Positions 36,133 to 48,435 of a stretch of DNA of 64,000 nucleotides are shown one piece after another; the first letter of the stretch is position 1; every line of letters starts with the position of its first letter. The stretch spans positions 51,684,966-51,748,965 of the forward strand of contig OX393576.1 of assembly GCA_947652605.1 (NCBI GenBank), given 5' to 3'. This DNA is from Elmis aenea (lineage: Eukaryota > Arthropoda > Insecta > Coleoptera > Elmidae). The position numbers and the translations under genes were made by a program. Under the pieces are notes generated by a model. The model made no database searches. It was not told where the DNA came from and saw only the letters and a list, made by a program, of their open reading frames with translations.

Positions 36133-38570
36133 CTAAAATTAAATATCACCGTAAGTCTTCATTAAAAAAACATTGCATTGTCATATAGGTTACTAATGTG
36201 ATCTTGGATTTAGCGAAGATTTACTTGGATGCACTTACATAAGCCTTTCATAAAGATAAATTAAATTAAAGAAATGTAAAAGCGACAAGAAATCAAATTC
36301 ATATTAATCTTATCATACGAGTTAAGTGTGTAAGTAGATAAGTAAGGATTCAAGGATTTTGAAATGCATTGATTAAGTGCATTAAAAAGGTTTGTATCGC
36401 TTCTTTTGCTGTGCATATGTGGCTAAATATATCGTATCATGTACGAAAGACTCCCACACTGCAAGTATACTTTCATATTTAGTTTGATATTAAATGCATA
36501 ATAACATAACTTTAAAATTACTGGCACAGTTACTTAGTCGACTTCTTTTTAAGTGTTTTTATAAAATGAATTAAGAGGAATACTTATTATTGGACTTATT
36601 ATATCTTCTCATCTCGTTCTAACTTTTTGATTTAAGAAAAAATATGGTTTGTTTCAACAGAATTTAATGTTGTATTGGATTTGTAAATAAGCTTACAATG
36701 CAGTTATGTTTTAAGTTTAATAAAAGGTAATGTTATAGCACTAAGTTAATTAAATTACAAATTAGAGTATTTTTTTCAAGCAACTTGTTTCTTCTTAAGG
36801 GTCTTAGTTGAATATTATCATCACGTGATATTTTAAAAACCAGAAAAATAAATTAGATGCGAAATTTAAACTTAAGAGCCCTTGGAAATAAAAAAGTTAT
36901 GGTAATCTTTTATGATTTTGTTATTTTTAATAATTAACAAATTTAAACCTAGAATTAGATGTTAAAATAAGCCAGATTCCCATGTTGGACCTCGAATTTC
37001 AATGAGTCTGTATACCTATTACCTACTAACTTTTACAGTGTGTAGCAGGATTTATTCCAAAAAGTTATAATGCAGACATTTGTTGATTTTTAAATACGTG
37101 TTGGGGATCATTTTTAATCAAGTAAAAAGGAAGTTTAGGCAATTTTGTAACTTTTACAAATCCGCAAAATTTTGTTTTAAACTTACAACCTACTGAAATG
37201 TTTCTTCTCTAATTTACACAACTTATTAAAAAAAGTTTTTCGAAACAAAATATTACACAAGCACACAAAATTTTAGGATTATGAACCTGTTCGATAAAAA
37301 GCAAAATCATTTATGAAGGCAATAAATGCAGTCAAGTATTAGTTTATTGCGGTTCAAAAAAATCCGTTTATTGCAATTTTTACTTTAAATTCAAGTGTTT
37401 TCCACGGACTACTGTATTTTGATTTGATTTTATTAAACAAGCTTGGCCTTCCAAAATTTTTTTGTGTAGGTATAATTTTTGGTTTTAAAAATTTTCCCTG
37501 TAAAATTTACGTCATCTCTTAAACAAAAAAGGAACTTTAAATGAATTTGAAGAAGTCAATTTGAAATAAACCTTTAATATATCTTTATCCATTAAACCTC
37601 TTTTTGCTCCAATCCTGAGTTAACACTGCAGAGCTATACAGTAAATACAATTATATAAATCACATTATAATTAAAAACAACTAGTAGTCAGTACCACATG
37701 TTCAAGAATTCAATTTAAAATTATATACTAAAGACCTTCAACATCAATTTATTGATTTTAATGCATTAAAAACACTTCGGGACTACTTTAATTCAATTAT
37801 TTACAATTGCATCGAAAATGAACATAAATTAATGTACTACACATAATACGTAGCAAGAAAACGTTCTAAAAACTTGAAGCCAAAGTTGCGCCACATTCTT
37901 AACTGTGTTTTTATTACGTTATAAGTAAATACAACTAAGTCTCGTTAACTGTAAATAAATTGCTTTGAATTTATTCAAAGTATAAAGATATAACTTTAGG
38001 AGTTTGGAGTAATTAAATTAGCGTTTAATAAAATATGAACTATATTCGCCATAAACTCCTAAAAGTGACCATGATTTGTATTAAAGTATGTTAACATTCA
38101 CATCTGCTAAAATTTTAAGTATTATGTACGTTACGTGACACTCATTATAAAACCATTTTGAACTTGCAGTTTCATTCAAACTAACGATATATGTAAAAGG
38201 TTGTTCAACCCGTGTTGTTTTTCGTAAAATTCTTATTCTGGGTGGGTACTACCTTATCTGCATCCATCATTCATGCATTCGTTTCTAGTTGGATGATAAT
38301 ACAGTTAATTCAAAATAAATTTGAATATTTCCCTTCCTAATTTTAGGAATTTAAAGAGTTGATTTTCGTAAGCTATGATAAAATGGGTGAATTTTAACAA
38401 GAGATTGATAATTTAAAAAACAAAAATGGGTAAAGGTAATGAAATATTGGGATAAGGGTCCTTTTCGGTTAAAATAAATATTATTTATAAGGTTTTGAAC
38501 GCCAGTAGCAGTTAGTTTGGTTCCGATTAGGTTCAGGTTAGTGATTAAAAAATGGGTTTACTTCGGAATA
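36133..38570. other. No gene seen; 5' intron or upstream region of the minus-strand gene
   Basis: AT-rich. No exon of the minus-strand gene could be recognised here, and no element ends. Confidence 0.4.
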
Positions 38571-38578
38571 GTCTGGAG

Positions 38579-38884
38579 CAGGGCTGCGGAGTCGGGAAAA
38601 AAAAGTCAACTCCGACTCCGACTCCTGATAATTTTAGTAGGTCGTTTCCGACTCCGACTCCGGCAAAATTAAATACAAAGACATTTTATGGTGTGTAATA
38701 CAAGAAAAAAAAAAATAAGTATAAAAAAATAATTTAAATTTTGAGTTTAAATTTTGCGGCAAAGGACCACCTCGCAATTTTTTGTTGTACTCGGAGTCGG
38801 AGTCGGTACATTTTTTCCGACTTCGACTCCGACTCCACTGAACAGAAATTTCTCCTAAACTCCGACTCCGACTCCACAGCCCTG
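38579..38884. mobile_element. hAT MITE with GGAGTC-repeat ends
   Basis: A 306-bp element with ends CAGGGCTGCGGAGTCGG and, complemented, CAGGGCTGTGGAGTCGG. It is flanked by a perfect 8-bp duplication GTCTGGAG (38571-38578 and 38885-38892). Both sub-ends carry runs of the hexamer GGAGTC/GACTCC. The 8-bp duplication is the hAT hallmark. The frames inside it on both strands are artefacts of the repeats. Confidence 0.92.
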
Positions 38885-39069
38885 GTCTGGAGGGTGGCGT
38901 CCAATTCAGATTTAGTTGTTTCATTTTAATTATTCGGTTGGCTTCTTAAAAAAAGGTCTAAATAGCAGAACAGTATTGGCATCAAAACTTTTTTATGTTA
39001 CTAGGAAATGTTTGATAGGGAGATTATAAAAAAACAGACAAAAGTAAAGTTTTCAATATTTATAATCCA

Positions 39070-39890
39070 GAAGCTAGAGCACTTGAAAAACAAAAAACAC
39101 AAACTCAGGAGAAGAAATTTTTATAAAAATATGGAGAGATATAGACGAATTACTAAAATCAGTAATGACTGAATTATTAAGAGCCCAAGGAGTTAAAGGA
39201 ATACAGAAAACAAAGAATAAAATTTTCTTCGCATGTCAGAATGCCAAAATTAGATGGAAAATGAAGATTAAAACAAGAAGAAGGAGAGGAAGGCCAAGAG
39301 CAAAATTGTTAATTAAAGTTAGGCATGTAGAAAATGCGGAAGGACTGCGAAAATATGGAACCGCATGAAAAGTTGGAACATTCAAATATGGAATGAATGT
39401 TCAAATGTAGAAAATGCACTGGTAGAATCATTCACATCTTGAATCGTTCAACGCTGGAATCACTCAACGCGGGAAACATGCAACTATGGAACCATGCAAC
39501 ACGGGAATCGTTCATCGCTGGAAAGCTCAAATAGCCTTGAGATACATAAACACGATTTTTTTACCTTCCACTATACAATAGTAAAGACAAAATATAAAAC
39601 GAAGTGTTCTGTAATTATATTATACTTAAGCTGTTGTGATATAGAGGGCAGTAAAAATTCTTAATTTCTGGATTCCAGATTTGAGCTTTCCAGCGATGAA
39701 CGATTCCCGTGTTGCATGAATCCATCGTTGAGTGATTCCAGCGTTGAACGATTCAAGATTTAAATAATTCCACCGGTGCATTTTCCAGATTTGAACATGC
39801 CATATTTGAATGTTCCAGATATTAATGGCTTAAAGGTATAACAGGACCGCATGGAGAAAAATAAGAAGAAGTTTTGGGTCCCAAAATGCA
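39070..39890 (+). pseudogene. RT C-terminal relic split by the foldback element
   Basis: 39165-39360 holds degenerate RT-tail text (ARWKMKIKTRRRRGRPR-like, matching the R-G-R-P block of RTE-like tails). It resumes after 39846 with GAGAAAAATAAGAAGAAG...GGTCCC. Two copies of ACCGCATG flank the insertion. Confidence 0.5.
39368..39845. mobile_element. Foldback element built of degenerate 15-16-bp tandem units
   Basis: A 478-bp insertion between 8-bp duplications ACCGCATG (39360-39367 and 39846-39853). The left arm (about 39372-39535) consists of about ten units of 15-16 bases (one of 19) near the consensus TGGAATCATTCAACGC, for example TTGAATCGTTCAACGC, TGGAATCACTCAACGC and TGGAACCATGCAACAC. The right arm (about 39675-39825) is the inverted copy with the same order of units. 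The centre is about 140 bases of AT-rich DNA. No coding capacity. Tandem-unit arms plus target duplication are the plan of fly Foldback elements. Confidence 0.85.
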
Positions 39891-41713
39891 TAGATGGCAG
39901 TTTAAAATTGATATTGTTTGCACATAATCATTTGATAAACTGCTTTCGATACGGATTCTAGATACTAAATTTTCAACTTATTTTAAGGTAGGATAAAAAA
40001 AATTACAATTATTGTTATCCATTTATAATTATGGAGAAAAAGTAATTAACTACAACTTAATTAACAATTCCTTATTTTATTAATCAATTACAGAAAGTAA
40101 TTATTCATTAATAAAGAATGTTACGTGCTTTACTTGTCGTCACGTTAATTGTGTCGTATGAAATTGATAACAAGTCGAACTTATTAAACTAATATAACGC
40201 ATAAGGCTACTTTTACAATTTTATTTACAGGTAACACTTCCTTCCTCTATGTCTTCGCGACCTGTTATACTTATTTTAACTCGTAATTAACGGTTTAAAA
40301 TTTACATAATATTAATTATGCATTGATACCTCAGCTTTTAAAACAACTTTTTATGGCTGTAGTACAAAAGTGCTGCTCTAGTTTAACCGTTAAAGTTGGA
40401 ATATTTTTCTAAAATTAAATTTTATTAACAGTTCAATAAAGTAATTTTCCCTTGAACGACTTAAAATTTCGTGGTTGTTACATAGGTATACTAAATAAAT
40501 TCTTTTAACAAAATCAAGTGTACAATTTTCCAATTGCAATTTATTGCAAGTTACAAATGCATTTTAGAAATTACAAATTTTGTTACAATGAAATTTTAAT
40601 TAAAAAATGGTATTTTAGTAGAAGAATTTTGTTTGGTTTGTATTAAATAAGCTATTTTAATACAATAAGATATAAGTAGACCTTATATTTTATTTCAAAT
40701 AAGTAAGTATAGGGAATTGAACTCCGCCACTGATTTTAAGACTGTAAATTCTGGTAATTAACAGTATTTTTACTAGGAAATGTGAAGGAATGTGAATCTG
40801 AAAGGCGAAATTATTGTAAACCAATTATTGCTTAAAAACTTAAGCTTTTTTAGGTTTTGGGTAAGAACATTTATCGAACGGTTGTCAAAATTTTATAATT
40901 TTACGGTTACATAAGAGTTAAATATTACAAAAACCATAACATTTAAACCGTTATCTAAGATCTGTTAAAAGGTATTTAAAAACAATCTCCATACACACCA
41001 TTACTCAACTCAAATTTAAATACAATAAATTACACTAATTTAAACTTACAGTAAGAAAACAAAAAACTTTTTTTATGTTAATATGTCCTATGTTTAACGA
41101 AGGGCTCTTGCCTTGATTAAAGTTAAAACTGCCCATGACCATAAATCATTCGGCACATAATCTAGACCATTTCAAATTAAATAAAAAGGTTTTTACGGTA
41201 AAATTTAAAGAAACGAAACGTAAAAAGTAACATAATGTACTTAATATGTATAACAATTTGGGTAGCATGGCCGTATCTAAAACTGTTTTAGATTAATTAT
41301 CTGCAGGTAGTCAACGATTTGGGGTTGTATGTTGTGGGAACATGGGGACCTTTAATTTAGTGTAGGCCGCAAACAACTTTAACGATAATAAAGACTGTTT
41401 TAACTGGTGTTATAAATGCCATTTAAAGCATTAACGCACGTAAGAAACTACCAATATAATGGTTGTCCCACGGCCTAAATCTTTGTTGTGGCTAGACACT
41501 GAAATACAACAGTGAATAATGTTAAATGCATGCTAATAGACCAAACAATAAATTTGTGTTGAAAGTCCGGAATTTTATAACTTCAACAGGTTTAATACAG
41601 TGCATCCCTTGCTATGCAACTTCGTTATTTTAAGAGATCGAGCTGTGGTAATTTCACAAAATATTTAAAGGCTCCCAAAGTCCTTTTTAACATATAATTA
41701 GATGTAAGATATA
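39891..41713. other. No gene seen
   Basis: AT-rich sequence without recognisable frames, element ends or repeats. Confidence 0.45.
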
Positions 41714-41950
41714 CAGGGTGTCCCAGATTACATTTCCAGCATGGGGATCTCGTTTATTATAAGAGATATAGGTTTGTTTAAATTAGATGAATTATTCCTT
41801 AGTATGAGAGGAGCCACAATCAATTTTAAAAGTACAAAATTTCTCGTCCTTCCGATGTTATAGCAAAAAATATGAAAATGTCGAATTTCTTTTTTCTTTC
41901 AACTTTTTTGTCTTAATCGTTAGAACAATTTTATTTGTACTTTTTTGAAG
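41714..41950. mobile_element. MITE left end, partner not found
   Basis: TA then CAGGGTGTCCCAGATTACAT, followed by CATGGGGATCTCGTTTATTA, which parallels the ends of the 43991-45002 and 45061-45775 elements (ATCTCGTAAACGGTAA). No matching right end nearby, so it is truncated or the border is lost. Confidence 0.5.
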
Positions 41951-42486
41951 TACTTTTTAACTATTTTCTATCGTTATTTTATCTACCCGTGTCGCATTCA
42001 TCATTCTCATCAATCAATAATTTTGGTGGTACTTTAAAACAATTGAGTGCAAAGCGATATGAGCAACTACGTTCTTTTTTGTAATATTGCACGTCATTGC
42101 GTTACTACGTCCTAATTTCTTATCATTAAGTGGGTATACATTTTTAATCATGCAATTTTATTGCAAGAATTATTAATCAACCTACACGTAAAGATTGCAT
42201 AAAATGCTGGACAATCAAAAATTAAATGAAATTTAGTACTCTTGACAAATTTTAAAACCGTTAAAAATTCTACTTTTATGTGTCAAATTAGCAGTACATG
42301 AGTTGGGTGTAATTAAACTTGATAACACAATGAGTTTACATTTGTATTTCCAAATACAGGTACACAACAGATTTTCTGTCAACTGATGGCACCTGCTTTT
42401 GTTCGGAAAAAAATACGAGAAAAATTTGAAATTACCGCGGTCACCAGAGTAGTTTACTGGACGGCCACAGGAGGCGTTGTTTATAG

Positions 42487-42541
42487 GGCGCGCTTAGGGT
42501 ACCTAGCTGCGCTTAGAGGTAGGTACCCTAGGCGCGCTTAT
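42487..42541. repeat. GC-rich palindrome
   Basis: GCGCGCTTAGGGTACCTA, spacer, then the near complement TAGGTACCCTAGGCGCGC. The motif GCGCTTAG also repeats directly inside it. It stands out from the AT-rich surroundings. Confidence 0.75.
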
Positions 42542-42629
42542 TTATATTAATTACCCAGCATTTGTTGTTGGTGATACCGCAATTGTGTAATGTATTTTGA
42601 TTTAATTTAATCATAGCTGTGGCTTAAGG

Positions 42630-42705
42630 TTGATCCGGAAAAATGGTTAATCCGGTAAGGCATTGAAAACAGGAGTGCCGGTAAATCGGTGGTGAACCTT
42701 ATATA
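42630..42705. repeat. Dispersed repeat, copy A
   Basis: GGTTAATCCGGTAAGGCATTG, then GAGTGCCGGTAAATCGGTG. It is shared with 59838-59920. The CCGG/TAATCCGG text recalls the ends of pogo-like elements, but the family is not certain. Confidence 0.6.
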
Positions 42706-43990
42706 CAAGTTAATAATTTTAAAAAAAATGCACGAGATGATTAATTTCGATTTAAAAAAAAAACTTACTTTTATTAAAGAGCCGTTGAAAGAATTGTCTA
42801 ATAACGAATTTAGTCTACAAGGAAACAATAGCTAACAGAACAATAAGCACAACACAACAATAGAACAGTTTACTATACATACACACTTAAAAATATTTGT
42901 CATAATATAAAACAGCTCATTATATAAAATAGCAATACTTTTTAGAAGTCGACGCAAACAGCTATTAAATTTTTCAACCATGAATTATCGAGAACTAAAA
43001 TAATTTAAAAAAACAACAAAAATGAAATTACACTTGAACTTAAAAACAACTGCAATTATAGTATTCAATAACGTTTTATTTTATGCTTTAATTGCGTAAT
43101 TCAGCTATTAACATTATCGTGCGCTTTCGCAGTAAATTTTACTGACTATAAATATTTTCAAGAATTACAACAACCATTAACATCAACATTTTTCTTTAAT
43201 TCCAATATTTAAAATTACTTCCCATTACTTTCACCGCATAATCTGCCTTTCCTATTAAATTAATATGCTTTATAATACAAATAATGTAAAAATGCGACGT
43301 TATTTGTATTAATTAAATGACATTACAAGGAAATCAGAACCATTTGTCAATAGCCAAGTTAAAACTAATGTTGCAATTAATTTACTTATAAGATAATAAA
43401 TTGGCGTTATTTCCTGAAAAAGAAACAGTTTTAGCGGTATTCAATAAGTGCAAATTTATCGCGTTTAATGGAAAAGTTCGATAAATAAACAAATAAATAC
43501 AGAATCGTGGAAAAGTTCCGTCTGCGATTTGCTTGAGCGATTCTTTTAACTTCCTCCTTGTATCGTGATAGAATATCATAATCGTGGAATATAATCTGAA
43601 GATTACGAAGGATATTGACGTTTAAGTCTATAATAGACAAAAACACTTTCAGTTAAGATCAATAACAGTATTTATCTGCACTTTCGGTCTCCTTATACAG
43701 TTTAAAAAAGTATTTAGATTAAAACTTCGAGTAAAAAAGTCAAGGCAATTACGAAAATAAATAGATTTGTCGAAGTGCTCCTTGGAAAATAATGATTCAA
43801 CTTTTTTTTCATGGAAGTTTAATTTGTTGACGATATTGAATGCATTGTAAATAGTTGAATAGTCTAATATTTTAAAAAAATGTAGGCATATATCCTTCAA
43901 GAACAAATTAGTTGCTCTATAGAAAAATTCGATTGGTTTATGGAACTGTTATAAAAAATTGAAGTGATATAAAGGTTCATAAACCGCTAT
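42706..43990. other. No gene seen
   Basis: AT-rich. Minus-strand frames at 43382-43906 are low-information and overlap one another in different frames; I do not believe they are genes. Confidence 0.45.
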
Positions 43991-45002
43991 ACATGGTGTC
44001 CCAGTTATCGTGAACAGCATGGCGATCTCGTAAACGGTAACAGATTGCTTAAATGAGTCAAAATGATCTATGATTTATTTAAGAGCAACTATTTTTTTTA
44101 AAATTAAGTTTTTGTTGTATTGACAAAAAAACTCGATTTTTGCTTATAATTTGCTTATTTGAAATCATACTTAAAATATTTTTCGACATTATTGGGACAG
44201 TTTTTTTGCGTAGATTTTAAATTTGTTACTACATTTTACCCATCTTCACATGTTTTTGTAATTTTTGTAATTTCAACTTTCTTATTTAAAATACGGGTTG
44301 TAGTTGGCTGTGACATCATTAAAAAGAGAATTTTTTTCTCGTTCCATTGATCGGTTTGTCGTTAAAAATAAGCAAGTTTTTAAAACATTATTGTATTAAG
44401 TTTAATCAAAGTGACCATTGAAGAACAAAACAAAACAATACATAAATAACCTAGCTGTACTTAATTAAACACAAAAAAGCGGTAAATAATTTAAGATTTT
44501 TTACATTTCATAATAATTTATGATTATTCAGTTACTAGGTTACTACTACTATTGAATCTAAATTATAACATGCGTTCAAAGTGTAGCCCACTCTCCATGG
44601 GCAATACAACCTTGAGATCTGCACTTTGTAGAAAATCAATAAAAAGAGAAAAAAAAATCTTTTAAATTGTGTCATAGCCAAAAACACGTATTAAAATAAG
44701 AAAGCTGTTATCTAAATAACAAAAACAAATGAAGATAGGTAAAAGTTACAACAACTTTCAAATCTACGCAAAAAAGTTAAGATATTGTCGAAAAATATTT
44801 TGAGTTTGATTACAAATAAGAAAGTTACAAGCAAAAATGAAAAACGTTTTATTTTTTATTTTTTTACAATAGCACATAAACTATTTTTTTTTCATAGAAT
44901 AGTTGCTCTTAAATTATGGATCATTATGACTCATTTAACCAACTCTGTATCTCTTACCGTTTACGAGATTCCCATGTTGTTCACAATAACTGTGACACTA
45001 TG
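43991..45002. mobile_element. Complete palindromic MITE, about 1.0 kb
   Basis: TA flanks. The left end is CATGGTGTCCCAGTTATCGT; the complement of the right end is CATAGTGTCACAGTTATTGT. Arms of several hundred bases contain ATCTCGTAAACGGTAA and GAGTCA(A/T)AATGATC. The interior carries AAAGTGTAGCCCACTCTCCAT, as in 29942-31380. No transposase. Confidence 0.85.
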
Positions 45003-45060
45003 TATGGCGGTTTATTGACCCATATTCCATATATCCCTTAAATTAAAGTATGCTATTATA

Positions 45061-45775
45061 CAGGGTGGTCCACTATTGAGATTGAGATCTCGTAAACGGT
45101 AAGAGCTATACAAATAAGTTTAAATTAGACAAATTTTTCCCCTTTTAAAGACCTATTCAGTGATGCTTTCATCTTTTAAAAAAGTTCCATGGCACGCTAG
45201 ATAATAAACAAAAATCTAAATGGACTTTTTTTTTAATGTTAATAACTCGGTTATACTTAATGGTTAAAAATATTTTTGGGGAAAAAAATTGTAGAAATCT
45301 CTACACACTTTTAAACGAAAATATTCATTTGTTTCAATATTAATTAAATTCATGGCACTCTATAGCTTCATAGGGACTTTTTGATGAACTGTATTGGTTT
45401 TGAGTCTAAACATCAAAATAAATACATCAAACCTTATGTTATTGAAAAGAGGGGGAAAAAAATGCTTTTTCAAGAGGTCATACTCAAGTATGGTTTCCAA
45501 GGTTTCTATTTAAAAAAATGCAGGTTTGTAATTTATCCAAGAATTTAAGCGATATTGAAACAAAGGAATGTTTTCATTTGACAGTGCGTAAAAAATCTAA
45601 AATTTTTTTCTACAAAAATATTTTTGTACAATCAAGTATAACCGAGTCATTCACGATTAAAAAAAAAGCCCATTTTGATTTTTGTTTTATTTTCTAGCGT
45701 GCCACGGATCTTTAAATTAAAAAAAAAACTTTGTCTAATTTAACCGTTTGCGAGATCCCAATAGTGGCCACACTG
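45061..45775. mobile_element. Palindromic MITE, 715 bp
   Basis: TA flanks. The left end is CAGGGTGGTCCACTATTGAG; the complement of the right end is CAGTGTGGCCACTATTGGGA. Both arms have ATCTCG(T/C)AAACGGT and (G/C)GTGCCA-type text. Same family as 62701-63405 (shared AGACCTATTCAGTGATG, AAAAAAGTTCCATGG and ATGGCACTCTATAGCTTCAT). It lies 58 bases after the previous MITE. Confidence 0.85.
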
Positions 45776-46910
45776 TACATATTTTATAAATATATAAGTG
45801 TATATACGTTTTAGTTATTTAATTGTTCAAGCTTTCTTTGTAAAAATAAACTTGTCTCTTTTAGAAAAAAAAAACGTGAATTTAAAGATCTGTATATATT
45901 GCATGAAAGTCACCCAACTATTACGATATTTATACATAATTTTAATTGTTTTCGTTCTTGTTAATAAACAGATTCGTTTTAGAACTTTCACAATTGCGTC
46001 GGTGGTCGTGGTTATACTATATAATAGCGTAATATTGTTAATTTAAATCGTTAATTTTCTCCCGGTTTCACTTGTTTACGCTTTTCAAACGTAATAAAAT
46101 ATATATTTAATTGTTAAATAATTTCCAGAAACTTACACCGCACCTTTTAATATTCGAATTATAATAGAGAACCGTTTTTATTTACCGTTTTGTGAACTAA
46201 ATAGTGTAGATAATAAAAAAATATTACTTTACAATTCCGCAACATTGTTAGGCACAATTATAGTTGTCTGAAATGTAAATGATAATATTGAAATGTGCTA
46301 GCGATTGATTCGGTCTATTTACGTCGCATCATCACCGGAACAAGTGTTGCAACACTGCTCTAACACGATACAAAACCAGAAGAATTTCACCAAAAGATGG
46401 GGAAAGCAAATTAGTGGAATGTAAAACCTCATACAAATTATTTTCGCTAAGTGGGAAAGAATTACACACACTATGAGTACAGAAATTATTATGCAACACC
46501 AATTTAACAAAACGATTAACTTTTGCAAATAAAATATTAATTTAGAAGTTTCAAAATTTATATAACATTTTTCAATTAATTTTATTTGTAGAATTAAATG
46601 ACTCGCACAAATTTTTTTTATGTACCTAATTAAAATTTCCGATATTTCGAATTATTTGAACCCATCGACCAAGTAACAATTGATGTTTTTAAGCCAATAA
46701 ATTTCATTAAAAACAATTCATATTTGTTTATTTATGAATGATCTCTAATAGAATTGCTGGACCATTTCAAGACTCTAGTCTAGTATCTTCGCCAATAGAT
46801 TGTTACCGGCGAAGAGACAATAGTCTCGGAACTGGTTAACATTAATTTCTACAACAAATTCTTCATAAAACAAGATAAATGACTTTTAATGAAATGTATT
46901 CACATTAATA
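45776..46910. other. No gene seen
   Basis: AT-rich; frames at 45798-46046 and 46319-46528 are hydrophobic and uninformative. A degenerate hammerhead-like motif is listed at 46801-46840. Confidence 0.45.
46801..46840 (+). ncRNA. Degenerate hammerhead-like motif
   Basis: Plus strand: CCGGCGA, extra A, stem GAGAC-AATA-GTCTC (5 bp, perfect), GGAAC, TG, GTT. Both conserved boxes differ from consensus (CUGANGA and GAAAC), so it is presumably dead, but the layout equals the 16291-16338 copy. Confidence 0.3.
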
Positions 46911-46990
46911 CAGTGTTTCCTAATTTAGTTTTACCATGGAACCCTTTAAAAGTTTTTTAAACAATACGGAACCCTATCAGATTTTTTTAG
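46911..46990. mobile_element. Solo hAT end
   Basis: CAGTGTTTCCTAATTTAGTT followed by CCATGGAACCC, the typical hAT terminus CAGTGTTTCCCAA. No transposase or partner end seen. Confidence 0.55.
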
Positions 46991-46992
46991 GC

Positions 46993-48435
46993 AAATGGTA
47001 CAGTAGCTGGCCCTAGCATAGTTATTGGCCTCGTATTTTGTAACCAAATTATTAAGAGATGGGTATGTTGTCAATTATTTAGATATTTACTAAATGAAAA
47101 TTGAAAGCTTGTAGTTTAATTTGATATGTAACAGTTGATATTGAAAATTTAGGCGGGAATGTAAGTGACTGACGAAAACAAAGTACAGGCTATTCTATTG
47201 TTTTGTGCTGAATGTTCGAAGATCAGGTAAGCGATCGACCGTCTTTAATAATTAGTTTATTGTACAAAAATGCTATTTAAGTTAAAAAATAACTATATTT
47301 GTGATGTATACACTTTAATATTAATGCCAGAATAAACCGAACCTAATTGTTTTTAATTATTATGGGATTTTATTGGGGGCCAACAACTGTAACTGAAAAT
47401 AAGCTTCATCATAGTAATTGGCCTCTGGGCCAATAACTATAAATATATATATTTTTGTAATTTTCATTAACTAAGTCACTTTTGTTTATGTTGTTCAAAT
47501 ATGTTAAACGGCAATATAATATAACAAAGCTTGGTTTACATTTTTAGTTATTGGCCGTGGCCAATAACTACAAAACTGCTAAAGGCCAATCACTGTGTTT
47601 TAAGGAGAAAGGGATTTTTTGTTTTTTTTGTGTTGATTTTTTTAAAAATTTTTACTTCGAATATGCCGAAAATGCAAAAAGACAACAAAGAATACAAAAA
47701 GAAATATTATAAGGTCGACTTACAAAAAGCTTTAAGTGAAATCCAAAATGGGTATCAGGATATTGAATGTGATAAACCAATAAAAAAGACCACTTATACT
47801 GGCCCAAAACGCCTACTCGAAAACGAAAAAAAAAAGTTGTACGAATGCCTATTGTGTTATCGTCATCTGGGTGGAAACAATTGCAATGTAAGAAAGAAGA
47901 AACTAAAGATAATAAAATAAAGGAAAAGGAAATAAGAAAATTGCAAAGAGAAGAGAAAAAAGCAAAAAATGAAGATAATGTAAAAAAAGCAAACATTCAA
48001 AAGAAAAACATTAAAAATACTGCAAAGAACACTAAAAAAGTAGATATAATATCAAATATATTAATTAGTACCCCCAAGAATGTAGAAAAAACTAAATTGA
48101 GTCAAGTACGAAAAGTATTGTTCATTAAGAGTAAAGCAAGTGATATTAAAGAGGGTGTGCAAAAAATATTTGATATAGAGAATAATACGTCAGAAAATTG
48201 TGATATAGAAAAGTCGCCATCACTTGCATATATAAAATTAGGTCCTACCTGTACTACAGGATTATGCTATTCCTGCAGTTTTGCAATAAATTACTATTAC
48301 GAGTTTAGGGGTTAAATGTGTAACTTGTATAAGGCAGTATCACCTAAATTGTGTTATTAAAAATAATCTACATAAATCTAATGCAAATATATTTACATGC
48401 TTGATATGTTTGAATAAAACTATGATTTTCTAAAC
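46993..48435 (+). mobile_element. pogo/Tigger-like element with the DDE core deleted
   Basis: The upstream part has repeated TAGTTATTGGCC motifs (near 47018, 47417, 47548). The frame from about 47664 starts MPKMQKDNKEYKKKYYKVDL and reads on through QKALSEIQNGYQDI to GPKRLLENEKKKLYECLL, a psq-type helix-turn-helix region of pogo transposases. About 20 codons later it jumps, with a frame change, to SGWKQLQCKKEETKDNKIKE and a Lys/Glu-rich tail (to 48315), normally C-terminal. The last part, after another frame change, encodes a Cys/His cluster (CTTGLCYSC, then KCVTCIRQYHLNCV and FTCLICL) like a PHD finger. The catalytic core is missing. No right terminal repeat was found. Confidence 0.65.

Noticed and set aside
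38634..38929. Frames rich in Ser-Arg and Asp-Ser repeats
   Set aside because: Translation of the GGAGTC repeats of the hAT MITE.
42607..43906. Cluster of minus-strand frames as possible 5' exons of the minus-strand gene
   Set aside because: Composition is hydrophobic/AT-driven, the frames overlap each other, and none has splice sites compatible with the exon at 36132.
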